Positions 1 to 6,272 are shown, counted from the first letter of the stretch. The stretch is 18,427 nucleotides of DNA from Clostridiales bacterium (GCA_009783775.1 WRCT01000014.1:1-18427), one strand, 5' to 3'. Notes: generated from the sequence alone by a model not told the origin. Numbers and translations: made by a program.

Positions 1-25
1 CATGGCCGCGTGGGACGAAGAGTAA
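1..25 (+). CDS. C-terminal tail of an upstream gene (partial)
   Basis: In the second frame the first 25 bases read MAAWDEE followed by TAA at 23-25. A heptad repeat starts one base later and a good intrinsic terminator lies at 62-89. This layout fits the 3' end of a plus-strand gene whose body lies outside the window. The product cannot be identified from seven residues, and the frame choice rests mainly on the terminator position. Confidence 0.4.
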
Positions 26-26
26 A

Positions 27-54
27 TGTACAATGTACAAACTACAAACTACAA
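27..54 (+). repeat. Heptanucleotide array, TGTACAA/ACTACAA family (4 units)
   Basis: There are four perfect 7-base units: TGTACAA, TGTACAA, ACTACAA, ACTACAA, then TTG. The array starts one base after the upstream stop codon. Its inverted counterpart lies at 292-319, and the same family recurs at 5263-5290 and 5432-5459. Confidence 0.9.
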
Positions 55-61
55 TTGAGGT

Positions 62-89
62 AACAGGCGCTTAACACCGCCTGTTTTTT
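62..89 (+). terminator. Intrinsic terminator of the upstream gene
   Basis: AACAGGCG (62-69) pairs with CGCCTGTT (78-85) around an 8-nt loop. A run of T follows directly (84-89). The stem plus U-tract is typical of a Rho-independent terminator. Confidence 0.85.
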
Positions 90-124
90 ATTAGATTTGG
101 CCACTAACCGTCTTTTTCCATGAC

Positions 125-228
125 GTCATTGCGGGCTTGACCCGCAATCTCTCTCGATTTGAGATTGCGGCTCAACCCACCCCAACAAGTCTGCGGACTT
201 GTTGGGGACCCCGGGGGCCGCAATGACG
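125..228. repeat. Composite palindromic element bounded by CGTCATTGCGG
   Basis: The outer arms CGTCATTGCGG (125-135 region) and CCGCAATGACG (218-228) are inverted copies. Inside, ATTGCGGG/CCCGCAAT (128-135/141-148) forms a hairpin. GCAATCTC/GAGATTGC (144-151/161-168) is an overlapping alternative pair. A 12-bp perfect hairpin runs from 180 to 207 with loop TGCG (192-195). It is followed by GGGGACCCCGGGGG (204-217), whose reverse complement recurs at 5304-5317. No coding potential is seen. It looks like a dispersed REP-like element. Confidence 0.75.
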
Positions 229-260
229 ATTAGTGTACAAATCTATTTTATAAATCATTC

Positions 261-289
261 AAAGGAAAAACCGCAGGTTTTTCTTCCTT
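261..289. repeat. Hairpin upstream of the acyltransferase
   Basis: GAAAAACC (265-272) pairs with GGTTTTTC (276-283) around GCA. The flanking AAGG/CCTT can extend the stem past a 2-nt bulge. It lies directly before the heptad array at 292-319 and the promoter. Its function is unknown; it could act as a terminator or simply be a repeat. Confidence 0.55.
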
Positions 290-291
290 AA

Positions 292-319
292 TTGTAGTTT
301 GTAGTTTGTACATTGTAGT
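292..319 (+). repeat. Heptanucleotide array, TTGTAGT family (4 units)
   Basis: The units are TTGTAGT, TTGTAGT, TTGTACA, TTGTAGT. This is the reverse-complement family of the array at 27-54. The third unit supplies the TTGTAC used as the -35 hexamer of the acyltransferase promoter. Confidence 0.9.
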
Positions 320-335
320 TTATCTATGGTATAAT
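306..335 (+). promoter_or_regulatory. Sigma-A promoter of the acyltransferase gene, possibly leaderless
   Basis: The -35 is TTGTAC (306-311) and the -10 is TATAAT (330-335), with an 18-bp spacer and an extended -10 TGG directly before it. Counting seven bases from the end of the -10 places +1 at 342, the A of the ATG. There is no SD between the -10 and the start codon. Confidence 0.75.
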
Positions 336-341
336 ATCTCC

Positions 342-1703
342 ATGCTGGGGTGGAACAAGCTAAACTGGAAAGACCGCGACCTGTCCGTCAAGTACATCGA
401 CGTGCTGGACGGCGTGCGCGCTTTTTGCGTGCTCATCATCGTCTGGTTCCATTTCTGGCAGCAGACCTGGCTCATGCCTGTCTATCCCACGCCGTTTTTA
501 AGCTGGCTCGGCATTGAGCAGATCGACCCGAACCTGCTGCGCCGCGTGGGTTATCTCTTTGTGGACGCGCTCATGCTGCTGTCCGCGTTTCTCTTGTTCC
601 TGCCTTATGCGCGGTCGATGTTTTTAGGCGAGCCGGAGCCGAGCGTCAAGTCGTTCTACAAGCGCCGCGTCGCGCGGATCGTGCCTTCTTATGTGCTCTG
701 CATTCTCATTATGCTGGTCATCGCCCTTGTGCAGGGCAACTATCACGGCGACTGGAAGTTTATGCTGAAAGATGTGTTCACGCACCTGACCTTCACGCAT
801 ATGTTTTTCCCCGACACCTATATCTTCTCGCAGCTCAACGGCGCGCTTTGGGTCATAGCGATTGAGGTGCAGTTTTATTTGGTCCTGCCCTGGCTGGCCA
901 AGCTGTTCAAAAAATATCATCTGCTGGTACTCAGCGGCGTGATGGCGGTCGGGCTCGGGTTCATCTACGGGTTCGGCAGCGCCTGGATACGGGCGGGGGA
1001 GGCCGGACTGGATCGGCCGATCGCCATGATCTACAATCAGTTCCCCACTTTTCTGCCCGTCTTCGCCATCGGCATGGGCTGCGCCTGTCTCTATGTGCTC
1101 TATGTCAAACACTGCAAGTGGAAACGCGCCCTGGGCCTGCCCATGGCCGCCGTGGCGATCTTCGCGCTCACTTTGATCTGGTCCATGATGGAGGCCTGTA
1201 TGCGCGCGCCGAACGTGCAGGTCTGGCAGATGATGTATCGCCTGCCGCTTGCGGGCGTCTTTGCCCTGTTTATGCTCTCGCTCGCGCTGGCGGCCAAACC
1301 CTTGCAGGTCTTTTTCGGCAACCCGATCACAAAATGGCTGGCGGCCATCTCTTATAATTTATTCATCTGGCACCAAATGCTCCTGGTTTGGATGCGCCAG
1401 AGTTTCGGCTTTGGCAGTGGCGGCGACGTGGCCACCGCGGGCCCGCATATGCAGTGGATCCTGACCGTGTTGGGGCTGATCGTCTCGCTTTTCATCGCCT
1501 GGCTTGCCACCACCCTGGTGGAAAAACCGATGGCGAATCTGATCTTGCGGGCGCGGGCACGGGCGCGGGCGCCTCAAAAACCAAAGGACCTGCCCACCGA
1601 CCGTTTCCTTCATGTCGTTTTGGCGGCCTCCGCGTCGCAATCTGCAAAAGAAGGGGATTGCGGGCAGGCTCAGTCCGTGGCCGTGCCGGAAAGCTCCTTG
1701 TAG
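342..1703 (+). CDS. Acyltransferase 3 family membrane protein (OafA/YrhL-like)
   Basis: This 453-residue polytopic membrane protein belongs to the acyltransferase-3 family. Family members move acetyl or other acyl groups onto cell-envelope sugars such as O-antigen, peptidoglycan or exopolysaccharide. Hallmarks visible are an N-terminal DGVRAF followed by a first membrane segment with WFHFW, KRRVARIVPSY before the next segments, LWVIAIEVQFYLVLP in the middle, and a final membrane helix ending VEKPM. About ten hydrophobic segments are present. ATG at 342 is chosen because the earlier in-frame TTG (306) lies in the -35 box. The C-terminal tail after about residue 400 is an Arg-Ala run from a GC-rich repeat followed by about 45 polar residues with no recognisable domain. 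The 3' end overlaps a convergent small gene by 34 bases. The substrate cannot be inferred. Confidence 0.88.
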   Translation: MLGWNKLNWKDRDLSVKYIDVLDGVRAFCVLIIVWFHFWQQTWLMPVYPTPFLSWLGIEQIDPNLLRRVGYLFVDALMLLSAFLLFLPYARSMFLGEPEPSVKSFYKRRVARIVPSYVLCILIMLVIALVQGNYHGDWKFMLKDVFTHLTFTHMFFPDTYIFSQLNGALWVIAIEVQFYLVLPWLAKLFKKYHLLVLSGVMAVGLGFIYGFGSAWIRAGEAGLDRPIAMIYNQFPTFLPVFAIGMGCACLYVLYVKHCKWKRALGLPMAAVAIFALTLIWSMMEACMRAPNVQVWQMMYRLPLAGVFALFMLSLALAAKPLQVFFGNPITKWLAAISYNLFIWHQMLLVWMRQSFGFGSGGDVATAGPHMQWILTVLGLIVSLFIAWLATTLVEKPMANLILRARARARAPQKPKDLPTDRFLHVVLAASASQSAKEGDCGQAQSVAVPESSL

Positions 1704-1819
1704 GATTCCAGCTCCGCCTTGGATTGGGGCGGCGTGGGGATCAGGCCCGTGCAGTCATGGGCCGAGCTGGACTTTAAGGTATCGGAAAAGGTGCAGTTGT
1801 AGGGGTCTTTCTTTTTCAT
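1670..1819 (-). CDS. Small conserved-looking protein with DCTGLIPTPP motif
   Basis: This 49-residue ORF begins MKKKDPY and contains HDCTGLIPTPP followed by an acidic KAELESYKEL stretch. I recall similar small uncharacterised clostridial proteins with a CTGLIP core; this is memory, not a search. The start chosen is the ATG at 1819. The in-frame extension upstream reads through the GGAATGA heptad array and looks like repeat, not protein. No clear SD is seen. The gene is convergent with and overlaps the acyltransferase gene by 34 bases. There is no membrane segment or signal peptide. Function is unknown. Confidence 0.6.
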   Translation of the reverse strand: MKKKDPYNCTFSDTLKSSSAHDCTGLIPTPPQSKAELESYKELSGTATD

Positions 1820-1854
1820 TGGGATAGTTTGGCGGACGGCAGAGGGAAATATAC

Positions 1855-2041
1855 GGAGGGAGGAATGAGGGGTGAGGGATGAGGGGTGAGGAATGAGGAA
1901 TGAAGGAAGAAAATCTTTGCAGATTTTCAACAATTATTGGCTAACAATCGAAAATTTGCACAGCAAATTATCCTCCATTCCTCATTCCTCATGCCTCACT
2001 CCTCATTAAATTATCCTCCATTCCTCATGCCTCACTCCTCA
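1855..2041. repeat. Inverted pair of GGAATGA-type heptad arrays around two small hairpins
   Basis: On the left, about eight degenerate 7-base units (GGAGGGA, GGAATGA, GGGGTGA, GGGATGA and so on) fill 1855-1910. On the right, TCCTCCA/TTCCTCA/TGCCTCA/CTCCTCA units fill 1971-2005 and are duplicated at 2014-2041, separated by TTAAATTA. The centre holds GAAAATC/GATTTTC around TTTGCA and AATTTGC/GCAAATT around ACA. Apart from the neighbouring genes, this element is the main content of the 1820-2076 gap. Confidence 0.85.
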
Positions 2042-2076
2042 TTAACTAGTGCACATAACAAACGGAGGAAAAAACT

Positions 2077-2952
2077 ATGTTGCGATTGGGTGTGGATATC
2101 GGCGGCACGAATGTCGCAATGGGATTGGTGGACGAGGCGGGTCGGGTCGTTTTTCGCGGCTCGAGCCCCTTTCTCTATCCGCACGATCCGGCAGGGGAAG
2201 TCAAGGCTATCATCGACCAGATCCAAAAGACCTGCGCGGACGCGGGGATAAAACCCTCTGAATTGGAAATGATCGGCCTGGCCGTGCCGGGCAGCGTGGA
2301 CATGGAAAACGGGGTCGTCATTCACGCGCACAATCTGGGTTTTCACAATCTGCCCCTGCGCGCCTTGATTGCCGAGGCGCTGGAGGTGCCGGTTTTCCTC
2401 GCCAATGACGCGGACGCTGCCGCGCTGGCGGAGTGGAAAGTCGGCGCGCTGCAGGGCTGCGGGACGGCGGCGCTGATCACGCTCGGCACGGGCGTAGGCG
2501 GCGGTCTGATTTTGAACGGCAAACTCTGGTCCGGCGGCAGGGGCAACGGCGTCGAGCTGGGGCATATGATGCTCAAACACGGCCACGCGCCCTGCTCATG
2601 CGGCAATCTGGGCTGCGTGGAAAGCTATTGCTCGGCCACGCGGCTGGCGCGCGACGGCGGCCTGGGCTCGGCCAAGGCGGTCTTTGACGCGGCGGCAAGC
2701 GGCGACCATAGGGCGCAAACCCTGCTCGCGGACTATATCGACGACCTGGGCTCGGCTTTGGCGTCGATTGTCAACCTGCTCGACCCGGAACGCATCGCCA
2801 TCGGCGGCGGCGTCAGCGGTGCGGGCGAGGCGCTGCTCGCGCCCCTGCGTGAAAATATGGCCCTCAAATGTTTCTTTGCCACCCCGCCTGATCTCGTCTG
2901 CGCGACCCTTGGCAATGACGCGGGTTTTATCGGCGCGGCGATGCTGGGCTAG
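2077..2952 (+). CDS. ROK-family sugar kinase (glucokinase-like)
   Basis: This 291-residue protein is the normal size for a bacterial ROK kinase, a cytoplasmic enzyme that phosphorylates glucose or another hexose or N-acetylhexosamine with ATP. Visible features are the phosphate-binding DIGGTN (residues 7-12), LANDADAAALAEW with the catalytic Asp (about 111), and the nucleotide-binding ITLGTGVGGG (about 134-143). ELGHM with the sugar-contacting Glu/His lies at about 160-164, and the ROK zinc motif CSCGNLGC (residues 173-180) follows. No N-terminal helix-turn-helix is present, so it is an enzyme, not a NagC/XylR-type regulator. An SD GGAGG lies 8 bases before ATG. It stands alone, so substrate (glucose, N-acetylmannosamine, fructose) is undetermined. 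Confidence 0.9.
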   Translation: MLRLGVDIGGTNVAMGLVDEAGRVVFRGSSPFLYPHDPAGEVKAIIDQIQKTCADAGIKPSELEMIGLAVPGSVDMENGVVIHAHNLGFHNLPLRALIAEALEVPVFLANDADAAALAEWKVGALQGCGTAALITLGTGVGGGLILNGKLWSGGRGNGVELGHMMLKHGHAPCSCGNLGCVESYCSATRLARDGGLGSAKAVFDAAASGDHRAQTLLADYIDDLGSALASIVNLLDPERIAIGGGVSGAGEALLAPLRENMALKCFFATPPDLVCATLGNDAGFIGAAMLG

Positions 2953-2971
2953 TGGTCAGTGGTCAGTGGTC
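2951..2971 (+). repeat. Heptanucleotide array (AGTGGTC)3
   Basis: Three perfect AGTGGTC units begin inside the TAG stop codon of the ROK kinase gene (2950-2952). A 9-bp hairpin follows. Confidence 0.85.
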
Positions 2972-2972
2972 A

Positions 2973-3008
2973 GATAAAAGGGACGCGCTTGCGTCCCTTG
3001 ATGTTATC
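2973..3008 (+). terminator. Hairpin downstream of the ROK kinase
   Basis: AAGGGACGC (2978-2986) pairs with GCGTCCCTT (2991-2999) around GCTT. GATAA/TTATC can extend it past a bulge. No U-tract follows, so termination is possible but unproven. The hairpin directly abuts the repeat module at 3001-3019. Confidence 0.5.
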
Positions 3009-3117
3009 TCCCGCGTGAGTGGTCTTTTGTGTTTTTCGCGTGTTTCGCGGTTTGTCAATCCTCCGTCAGGCTATGCCTGCCACCTCCTTTCAAAAGGAGG
3101 CTTATCTCGCGTGAGCG
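3001..3117 (-). repeat. Mosaic repeat cluster with CTCACGCG arm modules
   Basis: Read on the minus strand, 3117-3091 is an arm starting CGCTCACGCG and ending GCCTCCTTTTG. 3090-3066 is a variable hairpin region containing GGCAGGCATAGCCTG. 3065-3043 is a second arm, CGGAGGATTGACAAACC then GCGAAA. A CGCGAAACACGCGAAAA spacer follows, then another CTCACGCG arm (3019-3001) ending in GAGATAA. The same two outer arms with a different centre occur at 8760-8848 on the plus strand. Confidence 0.8.
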
Positions 3118-3118
3118 A

Positions 3119-3146
3119 TCTGGAATCTGGAATCTGGAGTCTGGAG
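3119..3146 (+). repeat. Heptanucleotide array, TCTGGAA family (4 units)
   Basis: The units are TCTGGAA, TCTGGAA, TCTGGAG, TCTGGAG. The array ends four bases beyond the aminotransferase stop codon. An inverted array of the same family lies at 4490-4517, just upstream of that gene. Confidence 0.9.
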
Positions 3147-3150
3147 AAAA

Positions 3151-4422
3151 TTACGCCAATAATTTCTCCAGCGCCGCAATCTTCAAGCACTCCACCAACA
3201 CCTGCATAGCCTGCGTAATTTCCTCCAACGTCACGAACGTCGGCGCGATGCGCAGGTTGCTGTCGTCCGGATCAAAGTTGTTCGGATAGGACGCGCCCGC
3301 CGGCGTGAGCGTCACGCCCGCCTCTTTACACAACTGGTGCGCGCGCTTGGCCGTGCCGGGCATGGCGTATAGGCTGACGAAATAACCGCCGTTCGGCTTG
3401 CTCCACTTGGCGATGCCCAGCGGCGCGATCTCCTTGTCTAATGCGTCCAGGACCGCCTCGAACTTGGGCCGTACGATCGCCGCGTGCCTGGCCATCAGCG
3501 CCTTTACCGTCGGCAGATCCTTCAGGAAACGCACGTGCAGCATTTCGTTCACCTTGTTGTAGCCGATGGTCTGCAAGCCGATCAGTTTGGCCAAATGCGC
3601 CAGCTGCTCCGGACCCGCCGCGAAAGCGGAGACGCCGCCGCCCGCGAAGGTGATCTTGGAGGTGGAGGCAAAGGTAATGCACATATTGGGCCGTCCCGCC
3701 GCCGCGCAAAGCGCGAGGATATTCGGGATATCTTTGACCTCATCAAAGATATCATGCACGACATAGGCGTTGTCCCACAGGATCACAAAATCGGGCGCGG
3801 CGGGTTTCAGGTTCGCCATACGCTCGCAGACCGCCGCCGAATACACATACCCGTCCGGGTTGCTGTACTTGGGCACGCACCAGATCCCCTTGACCGCAGG
3901 GTCGGCCACGGCGGCCTCTACCGCGTCCATATCCGGCCCGTCGGGGCTCATGGCGATGGGGATCAGCTCCATACCGAAGGACAGGGAGAGGTGGAAGTGC
4001 CGGTCATAACCCGGGCAGGGGCAGAGAAACTTGACCTTTTCCTCCTGGCTCCAGGGATGCGGACTGTTCCACAGGCCGTTGGTATAGGCCTTGGCGACCG
4101 TGTCATACATCAGCTGCAGGCTGGCGTTGCCGCCCACAAAAACCTGCGCGGGGTCCACGTCCATGATCTCGGCGAACAGTTTTTTCGTGGAGGGCAGGCC
4201 GCCCGGGTTGCCGTAGTTGCGCGTGTCCACGCCGTCCAAAAAAAAGTCCTGCTCGGTTATCGCGCCGAACATACCATTGGAGAGTTGCACCTGTTCCAAA
4301 TTGGGCTTGCCCCGGGTGATGTCGAGCTTTAAGCCCTTGCCCTTTGCCAGTTCATAGCTCGCGCGCGCCTCAGCCAGCGCCAGCAGGCGTCCTGCTTCAT
4401 TCATTTCCGCATAAGATTTCAT
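3151..4422 (-). CDS. Aspartate-type aminotransferase, class Ic (PF12897-like)
   Basis: This protein of about 423 residues is a PLP-dependent aminotransferase of the subgroup that includes the Corynebacterium AspT-type aspartate aminotransferase. It probably interconverts aspartate and 2-oxoglutarate with oxaloacetate and glutamate in the cytoplasm. Visible features are ITRGKPN near the N terminus, NYGNPGGLPSTKKLFAE, VGGNASLQLMYD (cofactor phosphate loop), VPKYSNPDG and WDNAYVVHD (PLP ring Asp). STSKITFAGGG carries the Schiff-base Lys (about residue 256), and SNLRIAPTF carries the C-terminal substrate Arg. I chose the ATG at 4422 because GAGG lies 8 bases upstream. ATGs at 4425 and 4437 are alternatives; the 4437 start would leave an 8-base leader without SD. 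Substrate specificity is inferred from the family. Confidence 0.88.
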   Translation of the reverse strand: MKSYAEMNEAGRLLALAEARASYELAKGKGLKLDITRGKPNLEQVQLSNGMFGAITEQDFFLDGVDTRNYGNPGGLPSTKKLFAEIMDVDPAQVFVGGNASLQLMYDTVAKAYTNGLWNSPHPWSQEEKVKFLCPCPGYDRHFHLSLSFGMELIPIAMSPDGPDMDAVEAAVADPAVKGIWCVPKYSNPDGYVYSAAVCERMANLKPAAPDFVILWDNAYVVHDIFDEVKDIPNILALCAAAGRPNMCITFASTSKITFAGGGVSAFAAGPEQLAHLAKLIGLQTIGYNKVNEMLHVRFLKDLPTVKALMARHAAIVRPKFEAVLDALDKEIAPLGIAKWSKPNGGYFVSLYAMPGTAKRAHQLCKEAGVTLTPAGASYPNNFDPDDSNLRIAPTFVTLEEITQAMQVLVECLKIAALEKLLA

Positions 4423-4451
4423 CATTCGTTTCCTCATTTCAAGTTTTCACT

Positions 4452-4480
4452 ATATTACCCGCTTTGTCGATAAAAAGCAA
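4452..4480 (-). promoter_or_regulatory. Promoter of the aminotransferase gene
   Basis: On the minus strand TTGCTT (4480-4475) and TAATAT (4457-4452) are separated by 17 bp. The predicted +1 is near 4445, about 22 bases before the chosen ATG, leaving room for the GAGG SD. Confidence 0.6.
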
Positions 4481-4489
4481 GCTATTTAA

Positions 4490-4542
4490 GATTCCAGACT
4501 CCAGATTCCAGATTCCGGTAGGGCGGGGGCTTGCTCCCGCCG
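4490..4542. repeat. GATTCCA heptad array plus a GGGGGCTTGCTCCC palindrome
   Basis: Four units GATTCCA, GACTCCA, GATTCCA, GATTCCG occupy 4490-4517 and are the inverted counterpart of 3119-3146. They are followed by GTAGGG and the 19-base sequence CGGGGGCTTGCTCCCGCCG (4524-4542). That 19-mer recurs exactly inside the coding gene at 10723-10741. Confidence 0.85.
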
Positions 4543-4555
4543 CTTATTTCCGGAT

Positions 4556-4572
4556 TATATTTTCATTATAAT
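4556..4572 (+). promoter_or_regulatory. -10 region of the DUF421 gene
   Basis: A consensus TATAAT is at 4567-4572, and TATATT at 4556-4561 is an alternative. No good -35 is visible. From TATAAT the predicted leader is only about 10 bases and holds no SD. Confidence 0.4.
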
Positions 4573-4588
4573 CGTACAAAATAGAAAC

Positions 4589-5260
4589 ATGGATTACGTA
4601 CAAATTCTTTTGACCACCCTGTTGTCCGTGGTCACGCTGTTTGCGCTGGCCAAGCTCATGGGCAACAAGCAGATGAACCAGCTTTCGATGTTCGACTACA
4701 TCGTGGGCATTACGATCGGTTCCATCGCGGCGGACCTGGCCTTTGACCCCGAAAACCCGCAATTCAAATTCATGAGCCTGGTGATCTTCGGCCTGCTGGC
4801 TTTTTTGATCTCCGTCGTCACGAACAAGTCCCTCAAACTGCGGCGGATCATCACCGGCCGGCCGATCCTGCTCTTTGACAACGAGACCCTCTACCGCAAG
4901 AACTTCACCCGCGCGCGCATGGACATCAACGACTTTTTGTCGCTGGCGCGGGTCAACGGCTACTACAGCCTGCAAGATATCTCCACCGCGATCCTGGAAA
5001 TCAACGGCCAGGTCAGCTTTCTGCCCAAATCGGGCAAGCGGCCGGTCAATCCCGAGGACCTGGGCCTTTCGCCCACGCAGGAGCATACGCAAATCAATTT
5101 GGTGCAGGACGGGATTTTGATGGAGGAGAACCTCAAGCAAACCGGCCGCAGCCTTTCCTGGCTGCGCGAAAAACTGGCGGAGAAAAATGTGCACTCACTC
5201 AAAACTGTATTCCTCGCCTGCCTTGACGCGGACGATACGTTTACGGTTTACGAGAAGTGA
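4589..5260 (+). CDS. DUF421 domain membrane protein (YetF/YrbG-like)
   Basis: This 223-residue protein matches the usual length and layout of the DUF421 (YetF) family. Three hydrophobic N-terminal segments (about residues 5-25, 35-52, 60-80) include FDYIVGITIGSIAAD, the strongly conserved family core. They are followed by a soluble part with GRPILLFDNETLYRKNF and the MDINDFLSLARVNGYYSLQDI segment read in pieces, then a C-terminal domain with FLPKSGKRPV and QINLVQDG. In Bacillus, YetF-type proteins are linked to spore or germinant-related membrane functions, but the biochemical role of the family is unclear. No SD is visible. The gene is convergent with rsmI and divergent from the aminotransferase. 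Confidence 0.85.
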   Translation: MDYVQILLTTLLSVVTLFALAKLMGNKQMNQLSMFDYIVGITIGSIAADLAFDPENPQFKFMSLVIFGLLAFLISVVTNKSLKLRRIITGRPILLFDNETLYRKNFTRARMDINDFLSLARVNGYYSLQDISTAILEINGQVSFLPKSGKRPVNPEDLGLSPTQEHTQINLVQDGILMEENLKQTGRSLSWLREKLAEKNVHSLKTVFLACLDADDTFTVYEK

Positions 5261-5262
5261 AA

Positions 5263-5459
5263 ACTACAATGTACAAACTACAAACTACAATGGATGAAGA
5301 AAACCCCCGGGGTCCCCGCCCAGCACCTGGTATCCGAACCAGGCGCTGGAGGGGGTGGATTGACGGGTTTTCCTCTGAATGATGCGTTCAAGATATCCAT
5401 CAAATGTGCCGTCGAGAGCGGCACTCCTCCATTGTAGTTTGTACATTGTAGTTTGTAGT
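5263..5459. repeat. ACTACAA heptad arrays bracketing a hairpin cassette between convergent genes
   Basis: The left array (5263-5290) is ACTACAA, TGTACAA, ACTACAA, ACTACAA and starts two bases after the DUF421 stop. The right array (5432-5459) is TTGTAGT, TTGTACA, TTGTAGT, TTGTAGT and abuts the rsmI stop. Between them are CCCCCGGGGTCCCC (5304-5317), the 30-nt hairpin 5320-5349, GGTGGATTGAC, and GTGCCG/CGGCAC (5406-5424). Each flanking gene is thus followed, on its own sense strand, by ACTACAA-type units. I see no gene inside. Confidence 0.88.
5320..5349 (-). repeat. 30-nt hairpin repeat, copy 1 (TTCGGATAC loop)
   Basis: CCAGC and CCTGG arms pair with CCAGG and GCTGG, with one A/C mismatch, around a loop reading TTCGGAT on the minus strand. 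The related copies are at 8682-8713, 8794-8825 and 11084-11117. Confidence 0.8.
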
Positions 5460-6272
5460 TTACACCCGCAAAGCAAGCGCCCTCGCGTACAATTCTTTCT
5501 TTGGCAAATCAAAAATTTCTGCCGCTATTGCAGCCGCGTCCTTGACCGAGTGTTCGGCAAGCAGGGCGCGCAGCTTGACGTCGATCTCCTCCTGCGAATG
5601 TGTGGCCGCGCGCGCTTGCGGCAAAACGGCGATTACGCATTCGCCCTTGGGTTCGGTTTCAAATTCCGCGATAAGGGAGGAGAGCGTGCCCCTGTGCGCG
5701 GTCTCAAAACGCTTGGTCAATTCACGCAGCACGGCGGCGGGGCAGTCGCCCAAAAGCGCGTGCAATTCCGCGAGCGTGGCGCGCACGCGGCGCGGGCTTT
5801 CGTAGAATAAAATCAAATGCGGAAGGTTTGCGGCCTGCGCAAGAATTTTGGCGCGGCCCTTTTTATCGCGCGGCAGAAAACCAAAAAAGCTGAAGGGCGC
5901 GGCGGGCAGGCCCGACAATACGGCGGCGGTCAGCACCGCGCTCGGGCCGGGCAGTACGGTAAAGGGCAGGCCGCGTTCGACACAAATTGCCACCAGCCGC
6001 GCGCCCGGGTCGGAGATACCGGGCATACCCGCGTCGGAGACATATACGACGGTCTTGCCCTCGGCCAGCATTTCGGCCAGCTGTTCGGCCCGCGCCTGTT
6101 CGTTGTGCGCGTGGCAGCTGAACAACGGTTTTTTGATATCCAAATGAGAAAGCAGCAGTCCCGTACGCCGCGTGTCCTCGCAAAAAACCGCGTCACAGGC
6201 CGCCAGCGTGTCAATGACGCGTCCGGTGATATCCGATAAATTTCCGATTGGGGTGGCGGCAAGGTATAGCAT
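5460..6272 (-). CDS. rsmI: 16S rRNA 2'-O-ribose C1402 methyltransferase RsmI
   Basis: This 270-residue protein belongs to the tetrapyrrole-methylase-fold family. RsmI methylates the 2'-OH of C1402 in the ribosomal decoding centre using S-adenosylmethionine. Signature segments are ATPIGNLSDIT at the N terminus, CEDTRRT, SDAGMPGISDPG, LPGPSAVLTAAVLSGL (SAM-binding region) and FYESPRRVRATL. The C-terminal 45 residues form the usual small helical extension. The start ATG overlaps the upstream dnaI stop codon as TAATG, so the two are translationally coupled in a dnaD-dnaI-rsmI operon. The stop codon touches the ACTACAA heptad array. No T-run terminator is apparent downstream. Confidence 0.95.
   Translation of the reverse strand: MLYLAATPIGNLSDITGRVIDTLAACDAVFCEDTRRTGLLLSHLDIKKPLFSCHAHNEQARAEQLAEMLAEGKTVVYVSDAGMPGISDPGARLVAICVERGLPFTVLPGPSAVLTAAVLSGLPAAPFSFFGFLPRDKKGRAKILAQAANLPHLILFYESPRRVRATLAELHALLGDCPAAVLRELTKRFETAHRGTLSSLIAEFETEPKGECVIAVLPQARAATHSQEEIDVKLRALLAEHSVKDAAAIAAEIFDLPKKELYARALALRV

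Noticed and set aside
306..341. Acyltransferase start at the upstream TTG
   Set aside because: The segment is heptad repeat plus the -35 and -10 boxes, so it cannot be translated from the predicted transcript.
3484..4332. Long plus-strand open frame opposite the aminotransferase
   Set aside because: It is antisense to a clearly recognisable PLP enzyme, and its translation is rich in Arg/His/Gly with no domain. It is a GC-driven shadow frame.
1..5500. CRISPR array suggested by many short repeats
   Set aside because: The repeats are tandem 7-mers without unique spacers of uniform length, and no cas gene is present.
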